The position numbers and the translations under genes were made by a program. Of a DNA stretch of 64,000 bases, positions 34,440-46,400 are shown piece by piece (the stretch's first letter is position 1; every line of letters begins with the position of its first letter). The stretch comes from Pleodorina starrii (taxonomy: Eukaryota > Chlorophyta > Chlorophyceae > Chlamydomonadales > Volvocaceae), in contig BRXU01000016.1 in NCBI GenBank assembly GCA_030267565.1, positions 2,126,501 through 2,190,500 of the forward strand. The letters are read 5' to 3'. The notes under the pieces were generated by a model. The model was not told where the DNA came from. It saw only the letters and a program-made list of their open reading frames with translations, and ran no database searches.

Positions 34440-37400
34440 TCAAGACTCAGCGTGTGCCTCCTGCCGCCGCGCCGCAACCCGTCCCAACACAGCCCTGCAG
34501 CAGCAGAAGCAGCAGCAGGCCGCGATCGACGCGGACAGCAGCATCATCATCATCAGCAGCAGCGGCGGTGTGGACTGCTCGGTGGAGGGCAGTACCACCA
34601 CCGCCGCCGCCGCCGCCGCCGCTGCTGCCAGGGCGATCACCGCACCGCCCAGCCAGGGCCGCAGCTCCGGCACGCCGAGGATCGGCGGCAACGGCGGCGG
34701 CGCCGCCGCCGTTGCCGTCACAGTCCCGGCCTCCGTCGAGCTCTCGGACCAGGAGCCAGAACCCAGGCTGCCTTGCGCGCTGGAAAGCTCCCTAGGCAAC
34801 ACAAGCTGCTGCTGCTGCTGGTGGTGGTGGTGTGTTGGCGGCTCGGGGCCGAGCGAACAGAGCGTCCGGCTGCCGGCCGCAGCAACGGCGGCGGCGGCGG
34901 GCGTCATCACCTTATTGGCAGCGGGGCCGGCCGGCAGCGACGCCGCGCCGATGGCGCCAGTGGTTGGCGCCACGGCCGCATCCGCGCACGTCGCCGCAAC
35001 CCTGGCAGCCGCATCCGGCGTCGCCTCGCTCTCCCCCGACTTCCCAACGCCGCTGCCACCTCCGCCACCGCTGCCACCGAGTACCATCCGGTCCAGCTCA
35101 ATGGCCAACAGTGCCACTGAACTGGCGTCGCGCGATGCCGGCATGGGAGGCGTGGGAGGGATGGGAGCCGGCGCTGCCGCCGCGACGCCGCCAAGATTCA
35201 GCAGTGGCATCGGCGGCGGCGGCGCCGAGAGAGCCCGGTGCTGGAAGGCAGCGGCGGCACCGCCGGCGGCGGCGCGGGTAGCGTGATCGAGGAGGGCCTC
35301 TGTGACGGCGGCGCTTGATTCGGGAAGGAGGGCCGCCAGGTGGGCGGGTGTGACGCCATCGGGGCCTGGTGGAGGCGGCGGGTGGGGGTTGGCACACGGC
35401 AGCAGTGCAGCAGTGCAAGACCCGTGGGTCGGTCGGTTGGTCGTCCGGGGCGATCGGCCCCGGCAGATCCGCAGCAGCACACGTTTCCGCTTCCCTTCCC
35501 CCAGTTCCCGTTCCCGTTCCCGTTCCCGTTCCCGTTCCCGTTCCCGTTCCCAGCCCAGCCCAGCCCAGCCGCCCCTGCGCACCAGCTTTCCCCCCCAGCT
35601 CCAGCTCCAGCGATACCACCTTTGCTTCTGCCACCATGGTACCGCTGTGTGTAATTTCCCCCGCCCTCCGCCCCCGCAGTCCAAACCCCGACCCCCTGCT
35701 CCGTGCACGCGTCCGCAAACCCGTGCACCTCCCCCCCCCCCGCCCCGCGGCTTTTCCACCCACCACCACCCGGCTCCACGGCAACCCACCCGGCTCCATC
35801 ACGTTGAGCGGATGCCCCGCCAGCCGGCTCACTCTCAGCACCAGCTCCACCGTCTCCCCGCTGCCGGACAGAACCGCGTGATGCAGCAGGCTCATCCCCG
35901 TCTCCAGTCGCACCATGCCCGACAGCAGCGAAAACACGAGTTGGAGCCGCTGCCCTCCCCGCTGCTGCGGCTGCTGCTGCGGCTCCTGCTGCTGCAGTGG
36001 CGGTATGTGGCCTGGGAGGGGGTGGGGCTGAGTAGGGGCGGCGGTGGTGGTGGCGGTGGTGGTGGTGGTGGTGGCGGTGGTGGTGATGGTGTCCGCCAGC
36101 TCGGGGTCGATGCCGGCGGATCGCAGCAGGAAGCCCAACACGAGCGCCACACAGTGAGGGAAGCCCCTGGGGAAGGAGGGGGAGGGGAGGGGGAAACGGG
36201 AGGGGAATCGATGCCGCGGGGAGGTGCGGGGTTGACCGGGGCGCGGCGGGCAGGAGAGCGGGGGTTTGGGGTGGGGGCAGGGAGGGGAGGGGAGGCGGAA
36301 GGCACGTGCTGCAGCTGTAGACGCGCCCCGCAGTGTCCTCCAAGTCCCTCACCTCCCCACACCTTCCAAACAGCGCGAGCCCGCAGGGCGCCGCCCGGGG
36401 AACGGAGGCCAAGCGCCCCCAACTGAACACCACCCCAACCACCCATGCACTTCCACCACCACCACCACCACCACCACCCCCACACACGAACACCACCCAC
36501 CGATTACAGAAGAATACGAGCAGCGACCGGGCGCGGAGCGTCAACTCATCCAGCTGCCGAGCCCGCCAATCTGCCACCACCGCCTCACGGCGACAGGCCG
36601 CCGCCGCCGCCGCAGCAGCGGCCGCAGCAGCGTTCGCATCCGCGCCGGCGTCCGCAACGCCATTCGGCCCTGCGCCGCCGCCGCCCAGCAGCGGCGGCGG
36701 CGGTGCCGCGCTCTGCAAACACATCTGCCGCAGTCCATGCGTCTCTACCTGCGCTGGCGCCGGCATCGCCGCATGCTGGCCGCTGCCGTCACCACCCCTC
36801 CCGCCCGCCGCCGCTGCGACGGCGCCGCTGCTGCTGCTGCTGCTGCCGCCATCTCGGTCCGCCAACGCCTCCTCGCACGTTACCTCGGCGCTCGCCGTAA
36901 AGCCGAAGAAGTGGGCGGCCTCACTGGCCGTAAGGCCCATCAGCGACGGCGAGGGCGACGACTCAGACGGGTCCGAGCAGCGCCACGCGCCGCCGGTGGA
37001 ATTGAAGCCACGCGAAGGCCGTACTGGCGCCGCCGGCGCCGCCGCCGCCTCCCAGCTGCCGCCGCCGCCGCCGCCACCGAATACGGAACTGTAGGCCGCC
37101 GCCGCTTCCTGCAGACCGCCGCCGCCGAGCCTCCGCTCCGTCGGGCCCGGATCCGACAGCGGCTGCAGCGGCAGCGCCGCCGCCGTCAGGTGGCACTGCG
37201 CCGCCGCCAGGCAGCCGCCGTGAAGGGGGCTGAGCGCGCCGCCGCCGCCGCCGCCGCCGTCACCTCCGCGCTCCGTCAGTCCTCCGGTGCTTCGCGACTC
37301 GATGCACAGGGCGCGGTGCCGGAGGGGCGCGGTGCCGGGGGTGCCCGTGCCGTCGCTGTACGGCACGACGGGCTGCGCCGCCGCGGCGGCAGCGGCGTCC

Positions 37401-40400
37401 ACAGCGCCGCCGCCTGGCGGCGCCGTGCAAGGTGGTGGCAGCGGCGGTGCCGCCGCCGCCGCCGCTTGGCAGGCCTGCGCTTGCATGGCCGCGGCGAGGA
37501 GGCGCCCAGGTGGGCACGCCGCCGCGCCGGCGGCTGCAGCGGCGCCGCTGGCCGCGGGTGCGGCTGCGGTGGCTGGCAGGTGCGCGGCGGCGAGGCGCTG
37601 GCCGACGTCAGCGTCTGCGCGCATCGCGCCGGCGATGACGCTTTGACTGTCGCCTGAGCCCCAGGTCCCGCTGAATGGGTCTGTGGAGGCCGCGGCAGCG
37701 CCTGCGGAGAGCGGACAGCGGAGAGCGGGGGGTTATCCACGTATAGGCCGGAGCCCGTGAACGGTAACGTAACAAAAAAATTCCGTCGGGGCGGGGGGGG
37801 GTAGCGGTGGAGAGGTGGAGCGGAGGGGGGTGGGGGGTGGAGCGGAGGTCTTCTCTCGATGGACCCTGTTTCGGTTGGTCGGTTGGTTGGTTGGTTGTTT
37901 CCTTCACGATACGGTATTCAAATCGCCCTCGCAACAAAAACGGAACGCGTCGCCGTACTCACCCTCCAGCTGGATGCCGTACACTTCCCCCCGCGCGGGC
38001 GACGCCCCCGGGGCAGCGCCGGCGTGGCGGCCGCCGCCGCCACGCGCCGTCACCGCCGCCGCCGTGGCCGGTGCCACCCCCGCCGCCGCCGCCGCCACCT
38101 CAGTACCGTACTCGGTGCCGTACTCGGGATCCAGGGCCTCCAGCACCAGTCCGAAATCCACCAACAGCTCACGTGACCTGCAGCACGGCGGCGGCGGCGA
38201 AACGGAAGGGGGGGAGGGCGGAGGGGAGGGTTAAGAAAGAAGACAAGAGGGTGGTGATGGGAGCGGAGGTCGGCAGGTGCCCGCTCGCTCGCTCGACTTC
38301 CAAACGGGGTTATCCACGTATAGGCCGGAGCCCGGCCCCCCCCCCGGGGAGGGTTATCCACGTATAGGCCGGAGCCCGTGAACGGTAAAAGTAACAAGGG
38401 GGGGATTCAGACGGGAATCGACGCACTGCAACATCGACATTGCCGCGAGATCCTGTCCACATGCAAAGCAATGCAGTCAAATGCAGTTCAATGCAGTTCA
38501 ATGCACAGAGGCGCTTAACGGGTGTGCCTCCCACCCCCACCCACCCGCGCACCTGGTTGGTTCCCGCTCCCCGCAAAGGGAGTTGATCTCAGCCGCCGCC
38601 GCCGCAGCAGCAGCCGGCAGCACCACCACCGGCCACCAGTCGCTCAGCACCCCGCCGGTCACCGACGAGGGCAGAGGCGGCGATTCGACTTCCACCAGCG
38701 CCAAACCCGCCCGCGGCGCCGACTCCACGAAAAGCACTGTCACGTCAGGATCTGTCGTACACATGCTGGCTCTGGAGGAGCAGTACGACGGTGGGTCCGT
38801 GTCCTCGCCGTCGCCAATGTCGCTCATGTGGGTTCCCGCCAAAATGCCGCCGCCGTCGCCGCCGCCAGCTGTACGGCCCGACGGCGCGCCGCCGTTCGCC
38901 GGAGCTTCAAGTCGCCAGGGCGCTTCGGGACGGACCGCGCCGGCGGCGGCCGCCGCCGCCACCGCCGCCAGCACGCGCCCCTCCGTCGCCGGACGCACAT
39001 CCGTGTAGGATGCTGGCCGGCGGGCGACGCGCTCCTCCGGCGCCGACGCCGCCATGTCGTACGTGCGGTTGATGGTCGCCGGCGCCGTGTTGTGTTCTCG
39101 GTCGCCGCGGTCGCCGCCGCCGGCCGACCACTCCTCGCCGCCGTAGCCACTCGACCGAGAGTCCGACGCCGCCGCTGTGTCGCTGACGTCGCTGCCGCCG
39201 GTCTGGCGGTGGCCCCCCGTCCCCTGACGCCGGCCCCGGGATAAGACAGTGGCGACGATGGGGACCGGCGGAGGTGGCGGCGGCGGCGTCGGCGGCGCCG
39301 CTACGGTGCCGACAGCGGCCGGCGGATTGTTGCCCAGGCCCTCGCTGCTTCCCCACTCGCCCTCGCCCGCCGCCTCGACCACCGCCCCACTGTCGCCGCC
39401 GTACTGCTGATGGGATGCGTCACCCAGCGTCAGCGCAACGGAGGCCAACACCCGCGGCGCCCAGGTCGCTGACGCCGCCGCCGCCGCCGCCGGTGCCGCC
39501 GCCAGCGGAGGACTGGCGGGCACCTGAGCCGCGGCGGCGCGGCGGCGCAGCTCCCGTGGGTCGCAGTACGGCTCCGTTTCGTACGGCAGCTGCATCGACT
39601 CCAGAAGGGCCTGCTCCTCGACGCTGAGGGCCGGCGACGCAACGCCGCCGCGGTGGCCGCCATCCGCGGCGACGGTGGCGGCGGCGGCGGCGGGCGCCTC
39701 CGTCAGGCCGTAGCCGCTGTCGCCGCTGGTTGGCGTAGAGGTCACAGACATGGAGGAACAGTACGACGACGGCGGGGGATGGAACCGGGCCGTGTCGGAG
39801 GTCGACAGGAGCACGCGTCGATTGGGAAATGGGTCGCTCAAGTGTTGGCGACCGGCGGCCGCCGCCGCCGCCGCTGTCCCCTGACGGCCGCTATCCTCCC
39901 ACGCAGAGACGGATGATGCTGGCGGCGGCAGGCTGTCGACGGCCGGGCTGGCCGCGCCGCCGCCGCCGCCGCCGCTGCCGTACTCGGACTCCGGGAGCTC
40001 CGGCATGACGTCGAGGTGGCGGCCCCGGAAGCGCACGTGGAAGGTGGTGCCGTACAGGTGCAGCCCCCGGCCCAGCACCTCCAGACTGAAATCGCAACCT
40101 GCGACCCCCCCGGGGAGGGGGGTTTAGGGGTTGGCGGTTGGAGGGGGCGGTCCCGGTTGGAGGCTCGCCCGTGGGCCGTACATGTGCCGTACTGACGTCC
40201 AACCCTGAAACGGTCTTGCCACTCTGATGAAATTACCCAAACTCCAAGCCAGACCCGCCATGCCATCCCCTCACCGCGATGGCGCCGCATGCCAAGTGCT
40301 GGAGAGCGCACCAGCCCTCCATGGCCGGCCCCCGAGAGCAACACGGCTACGAGTACAACCGTACGACCGTACGACAACGAGATCCTCAACCAGCGAGAGG

Positions 40401-43400
40401 CCAACCCCCCGTTTCCCCCCCTCCCCCGATATGTCTTCCCGCAGTTTACGCCGGTACCTGCGACGACCGCCAGCGGCGCCACGCCCAGCACCTCCTGACT
40501 GACCCACGGGTCGGCTGAGGGCCCACCGCCGCTGCCGCCGCCGCCGCTGCCGCCGCTGCCGCCATGGCCCTGGCCCAACGGCGACGGCGAGCCGGCGAGC
40601 GCCCCTGCCCTCCGCCTCAGCTGCACCTGACCGTCCTGAACCACCAGCAGCTGTCGGTCCGGTGCAGAAGGGGGAGGGGAAGGGGGAGGGTCAGGGGTAT
40701 GGCGGTCGAAACAGGCAAAGCCCCTCCGACGAAGGGAAGGGAGCAACAAGACGGAGGGCAAGGGGAGCCCTCCCCCTCCAAAACCCCTCCAGGTGGTAGC
40801 AGTGGTGTCCGCTGTAACGCTTCGAACTTCTTCGAATGTCTGCCCACCTACGGTACACACCTACCTACCTACCCACCTACCTGCCTTCCTTCCAGCCTTC
40901 CCTTTTCCCTCTCTCACTCCCCCACCGCAGCCCCAGCAGCAATCGTTCGCACCACCACCACCGCAGCACCACCTCTCCACCGCCACTCACCTCGTCTCCG
41001 AACTGCACATGCAGCCGACAGCTGTGGTCCAGCCCACGCTGGCCCAGCACCGCCCGCACCAGGCGCTCCGCAGCGACCCGCGGGTCGGTTCCCTCCACGC
41101 CGCCGCCGCCCAGCAGCAGCTCCGCGCCCAGCCGCTCCCGCCCCCGGTCGGAGCTCAGCAGGTCCAGAACCAGGTGGGTGCAGCCGGGGCGGATGGAGCC
41201 CTGGAGGCCAGGGAGGGGGGGGGTGAAGAGTGAATTTGCAAGAAAGAAACAGGGAGGGGGGTGTATCCACGTATAGGCCGGAGCCCGGAGGGGGGGAGTC
41301 AGGGAGTGATATGCTCCATTAGATAACATGAGGGCGGGGAGGGAGGGAGGGAGGAGGGGGCGCCGGCGGGAGGTGGGGGCCCGGGTTCCCGAATCAGGAC
41401 CGGGAATCAGAACCGGAAGCCGCAGCGATAAAACGGAGGCGACGTTGGCGAGCACACCCGGGGCAATACAGGGGAAGCGTCCCGCTCGTGGTCCCGCTCA
41501 TGGCAGCGTCCCCCTGGCCCGCGAACAACCCTAAAGATGAGATGTGCAACAGCACGGCAAACAACACCAAGACAAACACCCGCCAACACACACGCCAACA
41601 CACGCACAAACACCCCTCACCCCCCCCCCAAAACACACACACACACAGGTGCCTCCACACACGCACATCCGCAAACCCTAAAAACCGCAACGCAAACCCT
41701 AAAAACCACCGCAACGCAAACCCTACAAACCTAGAAAAACCCTAAAACCCTAACAACAAGGGGTTGGTGTCGGCTTCCTTGAAGCCGGAAAAAGGGCGGG
41801 GCCCCACTAAATCCGTACGGGTTAAGTTGAGTGCTAGGGCAGCGAGGGCGTGAAGTGTGAGAGTGTCGACATTCCTGCTGATAGACAGCCAGAGCTGTTT
41901 CCCGAAATGCCTGCTAGCCGAGTCGTTAGCAAGGCCTGCCGGCGCCGCGCGAAGCGCGTCATCCCGTCGGGTGCATGAGCGCATGTGCGCATCGACCGAA
42001 ATACGGCATTTCCAAAGCGAGCGGCGAGGGCGCCAACTGTGAGAGTGTCGACATTCCTGCTGATAGGCAGCCAGAGCTTTATAGCTGAAATGCCTGCGGC
42101 TTCAGCAATCCGACCCATGTTTAGCATCGCGCGCCGTCTCGGCACTGTGCAACTCTTCCGGCCAGCGCATTGGCTGAAGTTACATGACAGTAGACATGGA
42201 GTGTATGGAGTGTATCATTTACACATCACGCAGGCTGACTTGCCAATAGAAGGACAGCGGAACTGTTTGCGAGGGTTGCGACGACGTGCAGTTGCCGACG
42301 AGAGTGCACAGGCTTCGCTACTGAGGTATTCACCGTAGAGGAGGCTTGAGTGCTTTAACATTAGGACAGGGAACGTAGAAGTCCATCCCCTAGGTTGCCG
42401 ACTGGACTTGTTGGGCGGCCCGCAGAAGACCACTGCATCGTGCGTGCATTCGCGGCTTGGCGTCCAACAACCAGCAGTTGGCACCTCATGGTTTGCTCCT
42501 TGCAACCTTTGTAATAGTAATATGCGTCAAGACGATCGGACCGGCAAGCAGAGCTGCTGTGGTGTGGTCGCGGGAAGAATGTTCGCAATGCAAACATAGT
42601 TTGTTGCCGAAACGAAGATTCATTTCACGCCGTCATGTCAGAATTCCACTTTGAGGAACGATGAATCTTCTGGAATTAATTATAGGCCGAGAGGTGTTGG
42701 TTTGACCTCGGCCTCGGTCCATGGAGACTGCCAAACTGGTTGGGTTCCTAAACGAGGTTGGGTTCCAATAATAAATTTACCGTGCAATAAAGAATGTAAT
42801 CTTTTCCTTATGCAGCCTTTCCGATGGCCGAGATTCTTGACTTCCCCTATTACTTCACATACACGCATGCACGCATGCACGCATGCACGCATGCACGCAC
42901 GGACATGGGCAATCCTACAGGGCGGGGCCCCCCTGGGCGCTTCGCGCTGGGGCCCCGCCCAAAAACCCTTAAAAACCCTAAAACTCAGCACCTGCAGCAT
43001 GGACGCTCCCGAGTTGGCAATGAGTTCCGCCAGCTGCTCCACCAGGTCGGGGGACAGCTCCTCGGGGCGGCGGCCGTAGATCTTGAAGTTGAGGCGCTCC
43101 AGGAGGGAGGCGGGCGGATGGTAGGAGGCGCGGGGGCCGCCGGCAGCTGAGGGAGGTGGGGCAGGGGAGAAAAGGAAGGTGGGGCAGGGAAGGGAGGTGC
43201 GGGTGGCGGGCGGCGAGCGCTGGGGATCAATCAATGCGGGACGGACCGGGACGGACGGCAGAACAGAGCTCTGTACAAGGTCCGTATCAAGGTCAGGTCT
43301 GTGAGTACCGGTATCGAGGTGTGTGACCCCCTGGCGCCGCCTCCTGGGGAAACGGGCCGGGTGGTGCCCTCCCTCCCTCCCTCCCCCCCTCCCTCCCTCC

Positions 43401-46400
43401 CGGGTCCTCTCACCCAGCAGGCCCTGCGCCGCCTCCTTCAAGCTGGGGCTCATGACACCCCAGCCCCCCTGCTGCTGCTGCTGCTGCTGCCGTTGCTGCT
43501 GCTGGTGATGCAGCGGCTGTTGTTGCTGGTGTGGCGGCGGCGGCGCCCCCTGCAATTGCAACACGTGGTGCGGCTGCGGCCGGTTCTGCAGCCGGTGCTG
43601 CAACAGCAGGCCCCCCTGCTGCCGCGGTTGCTGCTGCTGCGGCGGCTGCTGGTGCTGAGGCGGCAATGGCGGCAACTCCCCCCTGCCAACCGCCTCCAGG
43701 TCTAGCGTCAGCGTTGGGCCCCCGCCCGACCCAAACCGCTGCAACTGCTGCTGCTGCTGCTGCTGCTGCGACTGCTGCTGCTCAGGAAATGTTCTCATCG
43801 GGCCGTCCAGACCCAGCGGGCGCTGCAGCACGACGCCCTGGATACCGGCGGCGTCGCCACCGGACCCCCCGACGGCGGTGGCGGCGTTCTGCGTCAGCAG
43901 CGTCAGTCGCTGCTGCTGCTGGTGCTGTGGCAGCCGGTCCAGCGACAGGACAACGCCATGCGCGTCCGTATGCAGCTGCCGCTGCGCCTGCTGTTGTTGC
44001 TGCTGCTGGGCGGAAAGGCCGCGATGGCCCAGCCCGCCCGTCGCAGCGATGTTGCCGCTGCTGCGGCCGCTGAAGTCCAGCGTCCAACCCCCGCCGCCGG
44101 CGCCCTCCGCTGTTGCGACCGCCAGCGAATCCGCCAGGCTGCTGCCGCCGCCGCCGCCGCCGGGAGAGCCGCCCCGGCCCGCCGCGCCGCCAGCCATATC
44201 GCTGCCGCTGCCGCTGTTGCTGCCGCCGTGGCCCCCGCGCCCACTACTGAGCAGGCCGCCGCCGCCGCCGCCACCGCCGCCGCCAGGGAAAACAAGCGAG
44301 GAGTTCCGCGTCCCGGCGGTCCGGCCCGTTATGTCCAACACGTCGCCGCCGCCACCGCCGTCACGGCCCATAAGGCCTCGTAATCCGTTGGCGCCAGCGC
44401 CGGCGCCGCTACCGCCAGCCAAGCCGCCCGGGTAGTAGCCGCGGCTTGGCGGCAGATCCAGATCTAATCGGAGCACGGGTGGCTGGTCGTCGTAGAGGTG
44501 TTGTTGGTAGTGGGCATGCAACGACTGGTACTGCCGGCCCTCCTGCTGCTGCTGTTGCTGCTGGTAATGAGGATGGTGCTGCGGATGCAGTCGGTGGTGG
44601 TGGTGCGAGCTCTGGCCTTGGCCCTGGCCTTGGCCCCGATTCATGTTAAGATTGAGATTGAGATCAAGGCCGAGCGAGAGGCCGGGGCCGCCGCCGCCGC
44701 CTCCCTGGGACAGACCCTGGTCGGACAGCAGAGACTGGCAGGGAGGGGATCTTTTCAGCAGCTTTATGTGTTGCTGGTGTCGCAGCTACCAAGCGCCCCC
44801 TAAATAGCTATGGCGGTTTAGGGTAGGGTAACAGCGCGAGCAGCAGGAGGAGGGGTGCATCCGCCGGGCGACGAGGCGGCAGGGTGCGACCCCGGGGGGC
44901 GCCAGCCAACCGCGAGTCGAGGCGGGCCGTGATGCCGCAGCCACCAGCACCAACAAACGATGGCGCCGCCCGGCCGGCATCCGCCCACTGGCGCGGCTTT
45001 GGGCCCCGAAACCAACGACGCAGTTCGGTGCCCGACGCCCCGTACAGACCAAGCTCGATCAAGGGCGCAGTGCCGTGTGGGTTGGGCAGTGCTGTGTGGT
45101 TTGGGCAGTGCCGTATGGGTGGGTCCACATGTCATGTCCGTGTGTGTGAAGGGGGGGAGGGGGCAAAACCACATCGCGGTAAGTGCCCTCCCCGCAATCG
45201 CCATCGCCATCGCAGCCGGCTTCGGCGCCATCGCAGCCGGCAAGAAACCACGCGCCCAACCACGCACCCAGTAGATCGGATCGAAACCCAGATCCAGATC
45301 CAGATCTCACCTCTTCGGCGATCAACATCAGCTCCAGGTCCAGTGGATCCACGGCGCTGCTGCTGCTGCCGGACTGCAGCTGATGCAGACGCGCAATCAC
45401 AGCAGCTGCGCCACCACCGCCACCGCCACCACCATGCGCCCAGGAAGCACCCCTCGCCGACTGCCAAGCCTCCGCCATCACGACGTCTGGCCCGGCGGTG
45501 GCGGCGGCGGCGGCGGCGCCGCCGCCGCCCCACCCTGCCGTCAGGCCCAACATGGCCGCGGCGGCGGCGGCGTCCGTGGCATCGTCCCTGACCTGACGCA
45601 GCAGCATCACGTGGCGCTGCAGGCGGCTGAGGCTCTCGCCGCCAATGTCGCTCGCGGCGGCGGCGGCGGCGGCCGCCGCCGCTGTGTACTGCCGCTGCTG
45701 CCCGCCCGCTGCCGCCAGCCTCGCCTGCTGCTGCTGCTGCTGCCGAGCCTCCAGCTGTGCCGCCAGTTGGATGGCGTTATGATTCCGCAGCTGCTGCTGC
45801 TGCTGCTGTTGAAGCTGCGCCTCCTCCAGCCCTTGTGCGCGATGCAGCTCGAGCTGACCTAGTAACGCCTGCCGCAGCTGCTGCTGCTGCTGATTCTGGT
45901 GGTTCTGCTGCTGCTGCTGGCGGTGTTGATGGTGTGGGGGCAGGGCCCCGGCGTGGCTCGGCGCCGGCGCCGAATGCGCCTGCTGCATCTGGCCCCCCTG
46001 CTGCTGCTGTTGCTGTTGCCGCGGCTGGTTCTGGGCGTGGCAGCCCCTCAAGTCCAGATCTGGGTCTGCGGTGCGCAACGATCGGCCGCGCGCGTGGGGC
46101 GCCGGCCCGCTGCCCTCGGTGCGGCTGCTGCTGCTACTACCGCTGCCGCCTCCGCCGCCGCCGCTGGCGGTGTCGTTGGAGCGGTGCTCCCCCGGGGGCA
46201 CGGGGCGCGAGGCGCGCTGGCTGCCGCCGGGGCCACCGAGGTACTGGCCGTGCATATGGGCAGGATACGGACATGATACGTGTCGCGATCCCCAGGGGGT
46301 TGGGAGCGAACCGGGGTGGGGTTGGGGACGGGGAGGGGAGGGGGGTTAATAAGGAGTGTCATGCGCCGCTGGATCTGGATCTGGTCGCAGCAACTGGAGG

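Noticed and set aside
38498..40078. Apparent single 526-residue protein
   Set aside because: Most of it is real coding sequence, but as one internal exon (38553-40098) of the SBP gene, not an independent gene.
42680..44644. 654-residue open frame ending at 42680
   Set aside because: Only 43414-44734 and 42992-43146 of it are SBP exons; the stretch between them is an intron that happens to be open, and the tail runs into intronic simple repeats (GCATGCAC)n.
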